A stretch of 64,000 bases of DNA, taken from the NCBI GenBank assembly GCA_023443125.1, contig JAEZVO010000065.1, positions 62,001 through 126,000 of the forward strand, written 5' to 3'. Positions within the stretch are counted from its first letter, which is position 1. Every line of letters begins with the position of its first letter. Positions 34,512-43,590 of this stretch are shown here, piece by piece. Below the pieces are notes generated by a model that was not told the DNA's origin, did no database searches, and was given only the letters and a program-made list of their open reading frames with translations. Origin of the DNA: Actinomycetes bacterium (GTDB taxonomy: Bacteria > Actinomycetota > Actinomycetes > Propionibacteriales > Propionibacteriaceae). Position numbers and translations under genes: made by a program.

Positions 34512-35481
34512 AGAGCGACCTCCTCTTCTTCGCTATGGCCGCCTGCAGCACGTCGAGCACTCTAAACGGGATGATGCCGCCGCTGCCGACGGATTGCGCG
34601 TCGGGTTCTGAACCCAACGCAGACACGGCGAAGAGTCGGTAGGGCAGGTCGGCCTGTGCCGCCGCCGAGATCACCATGCCGGCGCCGAGCTTGTCAAGCA
34701 GTCCGAGCAGCTCCTCGTGCAGCAGGGCGCCGTCGAGTTCCGCGTCGTGGCCGGAGACCATCGACGGGTCGCGCTGCATCGCGGAGCCGGGACGGTTGAA
34801 GATGGACTGCCACGGGGCCGCCCGTAGCGTGCGCAGCCGCTGCAGCACGTCGAACTTTGACAGCACCACGGCGAGCACCTGCTCCGGGCCGCCCTGCACG
34901 CGCTGGGCGGCGCGCGCCTGCAGCACCTGGCGCAGCACCATGATGTCGTTGCCGGAATGGCTCGGCACAGTGACCACGCCGTCGAGCACCGCGGAGACAC
35001 CGGGCACCTTGAGCGGGTCGATCAGGGTGACGATGAAGTCGGAGAATCCGAGGTAGCGGAAGCGCTCATCCGACGGGCTCAGTCGCTCGAAGTCTTCGCC
35101 TGCGGCGTCCATCACAGACAGGCAGAACTCGGTGCCCCCGTCGGTGAATTTCCACAACATGGGCGACAGCGGCTCCTGCTCGGCGGGCGGCGTGGCGCCC
35201 AGCAGGTTGCGCTGTTGCAGCAACGGCACGCGGTACTTTTCGTGGAAGCGCGCGTGCGTGTCGCCGAGCGGGGTGAGGAATGAGCCCTTGTCAGCGAGGA
35301 AATACTCGAACTGATCCATCATTACACCGATCAGCACAGACTTGCCGACGGTGCGGGCGCCCGTGATTGCCATCGACAGCTGGACGGCGTCGAACCAGGC
35401 GGCGGGCACATCGAATCCGCACACGCACTTACCCGGTCCCTGCATCGGCTGGAAGCAGCGAGGACACTGCTGGAGATTCAT
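34498..35481 (-). CDS. Zinc-ribbon TRAFAC-like GTPase
   Basis: A 327-aa protein starting at ATG 35479-35481 behind GAGGAG; an open frame extends far upstream but only as a shadow of the next gene. It begins with a CPRC-x8-KCVCGF zinc ribbon, followed by a P-loop GARTVGKSVLIGVM near residue 40, a switch/Walker B region SVMDAAGEDFERLS near 150, and a G4-like VVLSKFDVLQRL near 225. These are GTPase landmarks, and the arrangement is like the TRAFAC 'double-GTPase' proteins predicted in bacterial conflict systems. The start overlaps the vWA gene stop (ATGA). Confidence 0.8.
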   Translation of the reverse strand: MNLQQCPRCFQPMQGPGKCVCGFDVPAAWFDAVQLSMAITGARTVGKSVLIGVMMDQFEYFLADKGSFLTPLGDTHARFHEKYRVPLLQQRNLLGATPPAEQEPLSPMLWKFTDGGTEFCLSVMDAAGEDFERLSPSDERFRYLGFSDFIVTLIDPLKVPGVSAVLDGVVTVPSHSGNDIMVLRQVLQARAAQRVQGGPEQVLAVVLSKFDVLQRLRTLRAAPWQSIFNRPGSAMQRDPSMVSGHDAELDGALLHEELLGLLDKLGAGMVISAAAQADLPYRLFAVSALGSEPDAQSVGSGGIIPFRVLDVLQAAIAKKRRSLYAGQ

Positions 35482-36461
35482 GCCTGGCTCCTCGGAAACA
35501 TTGCGTCGGCCAGGGCCGGCCCGGCATCGCCCACCCCCGCCAGCGAGGCCAGCGAGACAACGCGGGGGAACCCGTCGAACGCATCCAGCTCCTCTTCCCA
35601 GAACTGGGTGGGGCGGTCTTCCGCCCGCGCGCCGTACTTGGATCTGCCCAATGCCACGACGATGCACTCGCGCTCCGCGACGGCGTCGCGCACTTCGCGA
35701 TAGTCGACGAACACCCCGTCGCAGATGATGAGCAGCGGGGCATCGTCGGGCAGCCCCGTGCACGCCGCTTCCACCGCTTCGCCCAGGTTCGGCCAGGGGG
35801 CGGGTGCGTGGTTCAGCGCCTGTTCCCACACGATGGCGTCGTGATCGAGGGTCGCGGTGAGGTCGCGGGGCGGCTGCGTGGCCATCCACCACGCCGAAGG
35901 CGCGCCGCCATAGGCCGTGGCGGCGGTGCCGAGCACGAGTTCCACGAACTGGCGGTATGCATCCTCGTCGGCGGTGTGCTGCGTCATGGCCGACCCGTCC
36001 AGCACGCAGGCCCACTTCGTCGCGCGCCCGGTGCGTTGCGAATGGTGCGCGTGGAAGGCCTGGTTGCCGCGCTGCATCCACGCCAGCTCCGTCGCAGCGG
36101 TCTGCCCGACGAGGTCGGCGATGCGCCCGTCAGCGATCTCCACCAGCGAGATCGCCGTGCGGCCTCCGGCATCGACGGGTGGACGCACCACCTCGTCGCC
36201 CGACCCGGAGGCGGCCTTCACCGTCACACCGATGCGAGTGCCCTCGATGAACGCGCGGCCCTCGGTGGGGCGGGCGATCACGATCACGGATTGGCCGGGG
36301 AGCACCACCACCTGCGACGGCGTGGCGCGAAAGGCGGGTTCGACGGGGTGACCGAGGGCGTCGACGAGGGCGAGTTCCACCCCGCGCTGCGTCGTGAGCT
36401 GCAGCTCGAGCGCACCGTCGGGGCACGCAACCGGGCCGCCGGTGAGCTGGATCATTGCCAT
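35478..36461 (-). CDS. Degenerate vWA-domain protein
   Basis: A 327-aa protein from ATG 36459-36461, overlapping the GAP1-like gene by 10 bases; upstream in-frame sequence is a shadow. The N-terminal 130 residues look like a beta-rich TerD- or PilZ-like sandwich (ELQLTTQRGVELALVDALGH). The C-terminal half is vWA-like: KWACVLDGSAMTQH supplies an imperfect MIDAS (DxSxM rather than DxSxS), followed by ALNHAPAPWPNLGEAVEAA and LLIICDGVFVDY. TerY-type vWA proteins partner with TerD and GTPases, consistent with the neighbours. Confidence 0.7.
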   Translation of the reverse strand: MAMIQLTGGPVACPDGALELQLTTQRGVELALVDALGHPVEPAFRATPSQVVVLPGQSVIVIARPTEGRAFIEGTRIGVTVKAASGSGDEVVRPPVDAGGRTAISLVEIADGRIADLVGQTAATELAWMQRGNQAFHAHHSQRTGRATKWACVLDGSAMTQHTADEDAYRQFVELVLGTAATAYGGAPSAWWMATQPPRDLTATLDHDAIVWEQALNHAPAPWPNLGEAVEAACTGLPDDAPLLIICDGVFVDYREVRDAVAERECIVVALGRSKYGARAEDRPTQFWEEELDAFDGFPRVVSLASLAGVGDAGPALADAMFPRSQA

Positions 36462-37960
36462 GGTGATTCTCCCAACCACTGCTCGAGGGCCTCGTCGGGG
36501 CCGTAGCGTTCCTGACTGCGCCGGGCGACACGTCGCACGAGCTCCGGCGCGAGGTCGTGCTGCGTGCGCACAGCGTCGACGATGTGCTCCGGGCGAGGCG
36601 CCACCCACGACGCGACGGCGGCGACGGCCCACATGCGTCGGCGATCCTCGGGCGACGTGTGCCCCGCTCGAGTGATCCACTCGCCCTCGACGCAGTCGAG
36701 CGAACCGAAGTGGCTCACCGCCTGTAGTGCTTCATCAATCAAGTGGGGCTCGGGCGCACCGACCCCCTGCGGCTCGGGCGCCGGTGCCATCACGCGCTCC
36801 GGAGTATTCGACGCCTCCGGCGGCTTCGCCCCGCCCGCTTCGTCGTAGGGAGACCCTACCGACGGGCCCTCGACGCTGCCGTAAATGTCGCTCTGCGTCG
36901 GGGCGTCGTCGGCGAATTCCTCCCCGACGCTCGCCGCGAGGTTGCGCAGCTCCGGCCACGCCCTCACCCGCTCACCGACGCTACCCACTAGCTCGCGAAT
37001 GACGTCGTCCTGCCCGAGCAACAACGCCCCAGGCCGGCTGAGCCACGCCACCTTCAGCGCTTGCAGTGACGTGAAGGAGTCGCCCTGCGCTTCCTTCCAC
37101 AACCGGTCCACGAGCGCGTCGCGGTGCTCGAACACGCTGGCCGCGACGTCGTCGGGAGCCATCAGAAGATCTGCGACGATCTGCCCCCACGCTTCGTGCT
37201 CCGCGGGCTGGCCCGTGGCGTCGACGACGCCGTCGAGCATGCGCTCCGGCACGGCGGTGTCGGGGGCGACGACCGCGATGAACAGGCCCTTCGGGGCAAG
37301 CCTCGTCAGCGAGTCGCGGTCTTCGCCGATGTAGATGCTCCACTCGCGCCCCCAGGCGCTGTCGAGCATCCACAGCATTGCCGAGACCCAGTGCACGCCG
37401 GCCCGCACGTCGCTGGTTTTCACGATGAGCGGCTGCCTGGTGAGCAGTTTCGCCACCCCCACCGAAACCACCCAGCGGGCGAGCTGCAGCTGCTCGGGGT
37501 TGCCGCGCAGGAAGCCCGCGACGGTCGGCCACCCGGAAGGCGGCGTCAACTGCTCGGGCAGCGTGGCGTCGCGCACCTGCCTTGGCCCCCACGGCAGCAC
37601 CCAGCCGTCGGCGTCGAACCAGTCGGTGACCCTGAGCGACGTCGAGCGTTCTACCCACGCGCAGTGTGAGACGACGTTGCCAGGGCGCTTGGTGTGGTCA
37701 ACCCCGGCCTCCGCGCTCATGCACACCGCGAACCCGTCGCCGGAGGGCTCGGCTCTGAACCGACGAGGCCTCGTCGCCAGCTGATCCGCCGTCGGGAACT
37801 GCGGCATCGTCGTGGGCATCTGCACGCTGGCGAGCTTCTGCAGCTCGGCGACGCGCTCTGCGCTCATCCCTGGCGTCACGCGCAGTACGCCCCAGCCGCC
37901 TTGCGTGCGCCCGGCGATATCGTCGCCGGAGCCGTAGAGGAGTTGCTCCATCACACCCAC
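36452..37960 (-). CDS. GAP1-like GTPase-associated protein
   Basis: A 502-aa cytoplasmic protein. Its opening (MEQLLYGSGDDIAGRTQGGW, followed by GVLRVTPGMSAERV) matches my recollection of the GAP1-N2 domain of GTPase-associated proteins, whose N-termini begin with a short 'Q..YG...' strand and a GGWG turn. A helical middle part and a C-terminal helical domain (about 400-500) follow after an acidic/Pro linker. The family is predicted, not experimentally defined. It overlaps both neighbours by about 10 bases and precedes the vWA and GTPase genes. Confidence 0.65.
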   Translation of the reverse strand: MGVMEQLLYGSGDDIAGRTQGGWGVLRVTPGMSAERVAELQKLASVQMPTTMPQFPTADQLATRPRRFRAEPSGDGFAVCMSAEAGVDHTKRPGNVVSHCAWVERSTSLRVTDWFDADGWVLPWGPRQVRDATLPEQLTPPSGWPTVAGFLRGNPEQLQLARWVVSVGVAKLLTRQPLIVKTSDVRAGVHWVSAMLWMLDSAWGREWSIYIGEDRDSLTRLAPKGLFIAVVAPDTAVPERMLDGVVDATGQPAEHEAWGQIVADLLMAPDDVAASVFEHRDALVDRLWKEAQGDSFTSLQALKVAWLSRPGALLLGQDDVIRELVGSVGERVRAWPELRNLAASVGEEFADDAPTQSDIYGSVEGPSVGSPYDEAGGAKPPEASNTPERVMAPAPEPQGVGAPEPHLIDEALQAVSHFGSLDCVEGEWITRAGHTSPEDRRRMWAVAAVASWVAPRPEHIVDAVRTQHDLAPELVRRVARRSQERYGPDEALEQWLGESPWQ

Positions 37961-40176
37961 ATCCTCAAGCTATGCACCGACGGATCAAGCACGGCCACCG
38001 TGCCTGTCTCATCGGCTGGACGGTTGATGAATAGCCGCACGTACATACCCCTGCTACCCAGCGGCATATCGCCGACGAACACCCGCTGCTCGGGCGCGAG
38101 CGAGACGTGCGCCTCCTTGAGCATGACACCGTCGCCCGGCTCCAGCGGCAGATGCTGGGAGTTGCCGACGAGCACGATGGGCGCGTCGTGCAGTTCGTCG
38201 TCGGCGGTGCAGTAGAGCCGGTAGGCCGACGGTTGCACTCCAGGTGGCGCGGGCTGCTGGTTGGCCAGGATGGGTTCGAACTCGTAGCGCAGCCGCGTGA
38301 TGCCGGGGTAATCGATGGTGATGGGGCGCGAGTAGACGGGGCGCCCTTCGAGGTACAGCACGCCGACGATATGTAGCGAGCAGCCGTTGCTGGGCAGGAC
38401 GCGGGTGATGCGCATGCCGCCCACCTGGTCGTAGTCCTGCTTGGTGAGCTGCGCGATGGGCTCGTTCGTCGTCGGGTCGATGTCCATGCCGCGGGGCGAT
38501 TGGAAGGCCTGGACGATCGAGACGCCGTCGGGCCAGGGGAATGTGAGGATTTGGGCGTCCACGCGTTCGATCACCTGCGCCCACTCGGGTGGCCGCGGGG
38601 TCACCATGGTGACGGGGGCGCCGGCCCAGACGATGTCGTCGTTGATCCAATGCACAGCGACGAAGTGCGTGCGCACCCAGGTGGTGTCGACGACGAACTG
38701 CTTGATCTGGTGTAGGCCGCCCAGGTCGTCGATGGGGTACGCGATGCGCCGCTCGATGCTGAGGCCGGCCTGCTCCAGCACCTCCGCGGTGCGCGCCTCG
38801 TTCTCTAGGCCCTGCTCGGGGCGTTCCTTCGTCGCGTACAGCACGACGCGCCCGTTCGCCGGTGGCTTCCAGGTGAGGTCGTACGCGCCGGGTGTGGTCT
38901 GCGATTCGCGCACGTCGAGCCGGATCTGTTCGGGCGTGGGCGTGATTTCGACGCTGGCCACCACCGGCGACGAGATGCCGGAGCCACCTTCCGCGAGTTG
39001 AGCGACGCAGAACACCGCGTAAACGAGGGGTTCGCCCTGCGGCGCTTCGCGGTCGAGGAACCCACCGCTCTGCACGGACTCGGCGGGCAGCAGCCGCGAC
39101 GGATCGTAGGCGACGGGGACACCCTCGGGGAAGCGCTGCACCTCGATCTTGCTGCCTGCCGGGGCGTTCCAAGATGCGGCCACCATCTTGTCGGGCGTGA
39201 CGCTCAGCTCCAGGCCCGACGGCGGCCACACCACTTCGCTCTTGGCGATGAGTGTGGGCTGCGACTGGGTGGCTTCGAGTTGTGATCTGCCCTGGTAGGC
39301 CCAGACCGCGAGGTATGTCGTCTGGCCGCGCGCGTGCAGCTGCACGCTGCCGGCGGTGGCCGACGTCACCCCGACGGGCGAGCCAAGATCTGGGGAGCCC
39401 ACCGGCCAGGAGTCCCCTGACTGGACGATGCGGTACAGCGTTACCGGGGCCGGGTTCGGGCTGGGCGTCCATTCCAGCTGCACCTGCCCGTCGACTTCCA
39501 GGGCCGCCATGTGCCCGACGGGGGTTTGATTGCCCTGGCTCCAGTCGAAGCCCGCGAACCGCACGTTGGGCACCCACTCGAATGGGCTCGTCGGGTCGGG
39601 CTGCGCTGGTTCTGGCTCGGGTTCTGGCTCTGGTTCTGGCTCTGGTTCGGGAATGGGCTCGGGCTGGGGCGCAGCGACGGGCTCCGGCGCGGAGTCAGGC
39701 TCCGGCGCGGGGGCTTCGTCGGCGGCAATCTCGTCGACGCCTCGACGGGGCTTCACCTCATCGGCGCCCAGCAGCTGCAACACCTCGTCGCGGAACTGCC
39801 AGAGGGCGGCACCGCCGTCGAGGAGCGCCGTCGTGTACTCCAAATCACGCTTCGAACGGATCGACGCGGATGCCACCCGCACCAGATCGCCGTCGTCGAT
39901 ACGCGCAACCGACGGCGACTCGTGCTGGTCGCGCCACGCGCACAGGCGCTCGAACCGCTGCCGGTCACTACCCGGCGCGCCGGGCGCATCGGCGACGGCG
40001 CCCACGAGCTCGTCGAAATGGTCCAGCACGGCGTCTGGGGTCTCCCAGATCAGCACCTGCACGACGTTGCGCGACGCGATGTCGAAGTGAGCGAGCACGT
40101 CGAGGTCGAGCGGCGAAATGCCAGCCCGTGATTCTTGGTTGTAGGCACCCAACTTAGCCCTGCGTGCGGAGGTCAC
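37951..40176 (-). CDS. Multi-domain beta-sandwich protein with Pro-Glu linker
   Basis: A 741-aa protein from GTG 40174-40176, which overlaps the previous stop as GTGA; a start nine codons earlier is possible. Residues 1-150 are mainly helical (DLDVLAHFDIASRNVVQVLI). A Pro-Glu repeat linker (PEPEPEPEPE, about 170-200) leads to four or five fibronectin-III-like or related sandwiches (QVQLEWTPSPNPAPVTLYRI, MVAASWNAPAGSKIEVQRF, AYDLTWKPPANGRVVLYAT). No signal peptide or membrane segment is seen, so these sandwiches are probably cytoplasmic scaffolds. I do not recognise a catalytic motif. Confidence 0.7.
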   Translation of the reverse strand: MTSARRAKLGAYNQESRAGISPLDLDVLAHFDIASRNVVQVLIWETPDAVLDHFDELVGAVADAPGAPGSDRQRFERLCAWRDQHESPSVARIDDGDLVRVASASIRSKRDLEYTTALLDGGAALWQFRDEVLQLLGADEVKPRRGVDEIAADEAPAPEPDSAPEPVAAPQPEPIPEPEPEPEPEPEPEPAQPDPTSPFEWVPNVRFAGFDWSQGNQTPVGHMAALEVDGQVQLEWTPSPNPAPVTLYRIVQSGDSWPVGSPDLGSPVGVTSATAGSVQLHARGQTTYLAVWAYQGRSQLEATQSQPTLIAKSEVVWPPSGLELSVTPDKMVAASWNAPAGSKIEVQRFPEGVPVAYDPSRLLPAESVQSGGFLDREAPQGEPLVYAVFCVAQLAEGGSGISSPVVASVEITPTPEQIRLDVRESQTTPGAYDLTWKPPANGRVVLYATKERPEQGLENEARTAEVLEQAGLSIERRIAYPIDDLGGLHQIKQFVVDTTWVRTHFVAVHWINDDIVWAGAPVTMVTPRPPEWAQVIERVDAQILTFPWPDGVSIVQAFQSPRGMDIDPTTNEPIAQLTKQDYDQVGGMRITRVLPSNGCSLHIVGVLYLEGRPVYSRPITIDYPGITRLRYEFEPILANQQPAPPGVQPSAYRLYCTADDELHDAPIVLVGNSQHLPLEPGDGVMLKEAHVSLAPEQRVFVGDMPLGSRGMYVRLFINRPADETGTVAVLDPSVHSLRMWV

Positions 40177-40946
40177 CAGCCGGCCCCCGTGTTGGTCGGC
40201 CACTGTTGTTGCGGGGGCGCCCAGCCTGGCTGCGGGGCGTCACCGGGCATTCCTGAGCCGGGCATGGGCTGGCCTTGCGGCGGTTGGGGAATCGTCGACG
40301 GTGGTTCCGGCGCCGCTTCGACGCGCAGCCCGAGTGGCAGGAGCACCGTGCACACGTAGGCGACGATCAGCGCGATGAGCGCAATCCATCCGCCGGGGCC
40401 GACGTTGAGGTGCGCCTCCACCTCGTCTTGGAGGTCGCGCAGGTCACTGTTGAACAAGCCCGCGCGCCCCCACAGGTGCACGAGCGCGGCGAGCACGCCC
40501 GCCGCGAGCGAGATGATGACACCCATCACGATGGCGACGCTCAAGTCGCCGCCTCGACGGATACCTACCGCACCGGCGATGAGCGCGAGCGCCAATGCCG
40601 CGACGACGATGGCAAGCAGCACCACATCGCGCGGCGCGTAGCCGTCGACGCCACCCAGATACTGCGGGTCACCAACCACCCAGTCCGGGAAGATCGAGAT
40701 GATCGCCATGGCCGCCGCCACCCCGTACATGCTGATGCAGTAATGGCCCAGCCCCATCACTGTGCGCGCGCCAGCTGGCCGACTGTCAGTGAAGAACAAC
40801 AGCCCTAGCCACGGCAGCAACAGGCAGGCGATCGCGGCGAGCACCAGCGACTTGCCGGAGCGGTTGGCGAGCACGAGGCCGTGCACGATCGCAGGGATGG
40901 CCATGGCCACCCAGACGATCAATCCGGCAGTCACGATGTCGTTCAC
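40173..40946 (-). CDS. Four-helix membrane protein with P/Q/W-rich tail
   Basis: A 257-aa protein from GTG 40944-40946, with GGAGG close upstream. Hydrophobic segments include IVTAGLIVWVAMAIPAIVHG, LVLAAIACLLLPWLGLLFF, ISMYGVAAAMAIISIF, a VVLLAIVVAALALALIAGAVG stretch and two more, so four to seven helices. The C-terminal 35 residues are Pro/Gln/Gly-rich and end QQWPTNTGAGW. The same GAGW end is found on the vWA protein of this operon. No enzymatic motif recognised; probably a membrane platform. Confidence 0.7.
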   Translation of the reverse strand: MNDIVTAGLIVWVAMAIPAIVHGLVLANRSGKSLVLAAIACLLLPWLGLLFFTDSRPAGARTVMGLGHYCISMYGVAAAMAIISIFPDWVVGDPQYLGGVDGYAPRDVVLLAIVVAALALALIAGAVGIRRGGDLSVAIVMGVIISLAAGVLAALVHLWGRAGLFNSDLRDLQDEVEAHLNVGPGGWIALIALIVAYVCTVLLPLGLRVEAAPEPPSTIPQPPQGQPMPGSGMPGDAPQPGWAPPQQQWPTNTGAGW

Positions 40947-40956
40947 GATGCCTCCC

Positions 40957-43590
40957 TCAGACGAAGTCGCCGCTGTGCTCGATGGTGGTGTCCCCGCCAG
41001 TGTCCACAGGGGTGCCCGCCAGCTGAGAAATTGGAATTGCCCGGCCAGTTTGGATGACGACGAGCGCCTTGTCGAGCCCGTTGGACTGGTCTTGGCGGAT
41101 CGTGTCGGTGACGCTGCGGATGTCGAGCACGCTCGTCTCGCTGGCGAACAGCCCCTGCTGGAAGGAGTCGCGCTGCTGGCCGTCCTGGTCAAGGCCCGCC
41201 ATGAACTCGTCGCGGTACACCTCGCTGGCCTGCCCCGAGTTCGACTCGCGCACGAGCACGCGCGAGAGCAGCCGGTTGCGGGCGTTCGTGTCGCGCAGCG
41301 TCTCACCCACAATCTTCGATTGGAACGACGGGCTCACCGTGCGGCTGGCTGCGTGCGCGGCCATGGCGCGGCTCCAGCGGGTGAGGATGGGCACGCCGTC
41401 GATCGTCGGATCGCTTTCGAGCAGCGCCGGATCGTTGGCCAGCTGCATCCGGAAGCTGCCGAGCGACGCGGGGAGATCACGCTGGAACTCCATCCACGGT
41501 TCCGAGAGCCAGCCGGTGGCGAATAGGGCGCTGCGCCACGAGTTCGCCACGTCGTCGATGGCGTCGCGGTCGGGAACGGCCACGCCGATGGCGATGTTGA
41601 GTGGCATCCCCTGGCCGACGTGCACGTCGCGTTCCGTGGCTTCCGACGGGTTCCCGTGCGGTGCGTGCAGGAAGGCGCCCAGCACGCGCGACCAGTCGAG
41701 ATATTGGCGGTAGTTGCGGCTGATCTTGCGCAGATCTTCCAGCGCTTCCATCCGGTGCCGGATGGCGTCGTCGAGTGCGGTTTGCCGCTGCTCGAGGCGG
41801 TTGAGGAGCGCATATTCTTTCGCTTTGCTGCGCGTGAGCAGCAGGGCGCCAGAGCTCATCCAGCCAAGGAACGTCGTGACGATACCGACGAGCAGCCACG
41901 GCCACGCGAACACCTGCAGCGCCGTCAGCGCCACCAGAATCGCGATGATCGAGGCACTCACGCCCGTGAGCACCCGCACCTGCATCGCCAGGTCGTCCTG
42001 CAGCTCGGCGCTGTTATCGACGACCTCGGGCTGCGCGCTGAGGTGGTTCACCTTCTCGGTGAGCTCGTCCACCTCCTGGATGGTGGCGCGGTGCGCGTCG
42101 GCGAGTCGACGTCCGACGTGCCCGGCGTACGAGTTGCGCGCATCTTCCGCCCACTCCCGCAGGCGGTTCTTCTGGGCGGTGATTGCCTGGCTGAGGTGCG
42201 GCTGTGTGCGGGAGAGGTGGTCGAGCCGCTCGAACAGCCGCGCGACGGCGATGTCGTCGCCGGGTTCGATTTCCCAGTTCGGCAGGAAGGCGGCGAGCGA
42301 CGCGGGAAGCGTGAATGTATCGCGTGGGTCGTGGGCGACGCGGTCGGTGGTTGGCACGATGGCCGGCTGCGAGCCGGACGTGAACGGTTCGAGCCCCTGG
42401 GTGTGCTGCCCGGCGTCGAGGAGGCTGAAGCCGCCGCCCACGAAATCGCGCCACAGCTTGGGGTTTTGCAGCACCGGCGGGAGGTCTCCTGAGGTGCGGG
42501 TGGAGCGTCGGATCACGCTCTCCAGCGACTGCTCATACTCCGCCCAGCTCGACGATGACCCGTCGGCGCGAACACCCCGAACCACCACTGCATAGCCCGA
42601 GTCGGAGCCCCCGAACACGGCGTTTTGCACCGTGCTGGCCACGGCCCGACTCGCGGCCTGATCCACCGCGCGGATGATCTGACCCGGCATGCCAGCTAGA
42701 GCCTGACCCACAAACTGGAAGAACTCCTTCAGCGCCGCACCCACCCCGATGTCTCTCGGGCGAGGTGGTGGGGAGGCATGCCGCACCCTGGGCATGGTGT
42801 CCGGATGCAGACTGAGCAGCCGCTCGGCCATGCCCACTGCGCGCGACGCCTCGTCGTCGACGGTCACCACATGCCCCGACGGGGTGTGCGGCGCCGGGTA
42901 GCGTTCCGACACCGACACGAGCCGCTCGCCGAGCGCATGTTGCACCGAGCCGGACGACAGCGCACGCGAGAAACCCCTGATCGGCACCACCAGCTGTCCG
43001 CTCGGCGGCTGGCGATCGTCGAACGGCCCAGCGGCCTGGCCCGGCCACAGCCCGAGCAGGCTCGTGAGCGTGCCGCACAGCAGCATTGCCCACTTTGGGT
43101 CGCGCGTCGAGCTGCGCAGCGGCGACGACGCCCGTCCCGGTGCACGCGACTCTTCCGGGGAAATCACCAGGTTGTGCCATCCAAACAGCACCAGCGAGCG
43201 ACGCTGCCACTGCGAATCGGGACTGCCGGCAGACACGCTGAGCTGTGTGATCGGCGCCCCCGGCATGGTGGACTGCAGCGCCTCGAGTACGCGCACCGCC
43301 TGCTCTTGGCTGACCGTACACTCCTCGTCGTCGACGTCGCCCACCACCGCCACGCGCAGCCGGGCCACGTCGGCGTTCGCGAGGTCTTGTTGCAGCGCGG
43401 CGCCTGCCACACCGTCGGGGCGCAGCACCTTGACCGGCACGGCGGCGTGATCGTCGCGCAGCGCATCCAGATCGACGACACGGCATGGGTTGACGAGGCC
43501 TTGCGCGGTGAGGTCTTGCAGCACCGCGCTCAGCAACACCGCCAACGGGCGTCGCGCCGCGAGGATGACGTAATCAGATCCAGACGTCAT
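40957..43590 (-). CDS. 877-aa membrane-hairpin protein of unknown family
   Basis: Start at ATG 43588-43590, overlapping the tubulin-like gene's stop by 17 bases. Residues 1-150 form an alpha/beta domain (DYVILAARRPLAVLLSAVLQ; LRVAVVGDVDDEECTVSQEQ) that may be a TubZ- or P-loop-like fold without an obvious P-loop. A coiled-coil (about 440-530, with EEL-like heptads ending HLSAQPEVVDN) precedes two adjacent transmembrane helices (SASIIAILVALTALQVFAWP, then LLVGIVTTFLGWMSSGALLL). Another coil (EYALLNRLEQRQTALDDAIR) and a cytoplasmic C-terminal domain follow. A helical hairpin flanked by coiled coils suggests a mechanical or scaffold role; this is inference. Confidence 0.65.
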   Translation of the reverse strand: MTSGSDYVILAARRPLAVLLSAVLQDLTAQGLVNPCRVVDLDALRDDHAAVPVKVLRPDGVAGAALQQDLANADVARLRVAVVGDVDDEECTVSQEQAVRVLEALQSTMPGAPITQLSVSAGSPDSQWQRRSLVLFGWHNLVISPEESRAPGRASSPLRSSTRDPKWAMLLCGTLTSLLGLWPGQAAGPFDDRQPPSGQLVVPIRGFSRALSSGSVQHALGERLVSVSERYPAPHTPSGHVVTVDDEASRAVGMAERLLSLHPDTMPRVRHASPPPRPRDIGVGAALKEFFQFVGQALAGMPGQIIRAVDQAASRAVASTVQNAVFGGSDSGYAVVVRGVRADGSSSSWAEYEQSLESVIRRSTRTSGDLPPVLQNPKLWRDFVGGGFSLLDAGQHTQGLEPFTSGSQPAIVPTTDRVAHDPRDTFTLPASLAAFLPNWEIEPGDDIAVARLFERLDHLSRTQPHLSQAITAQKNRLREWAEDARNSYAGHVGRRLADAHRATIQEVDELTEKVNHLSAQPEVVDNSAELQDDLAMQVRVLTGVSASIIAILVALTALQVFAWPWLLVGIVTTFLGWMSSGALLLTRSKAKEYALLNRLEQRQTALDDAIRHRMEALEDLRKISRNYRQYLDWSRVLGAFLHAPHGNPSEATERDVHVGQGMPLNIAIGVAVPDRDAIDDVANSWRSALFATGWLSEPWMEFQRDLPASLGSFRMQLANDPALLESDPTIDGVPILTRWSRAMAAHAASRTVSPSFQSKIVGETLRDTNARNRLLSRVLVRESNSGQASEVYRDEFMAGLDQDGQQRDSFQQGLFASETSVLDIRSVTDTIRQDQSNGLDKALVVIQTGRAIPISQLAGTPVDTGGDTTIEHSGDFV

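Noticed and set aside
36082..36680. Upstream extensions of the cytoplasmic vWA and GTPase genes
   Set aside because: Arg-rich shadow sequence of neighbouring genes; the internal starts have ribosome sites and stop-start overlaps.
39600..39680. Direct repeat of GGCTCTGGTTCTGGCTC-like units
   Set aside because: It is simply the codon repeat of the Pro-Glu linker in the protein at 37951-40176, not a mobile or CRISPR repeat.
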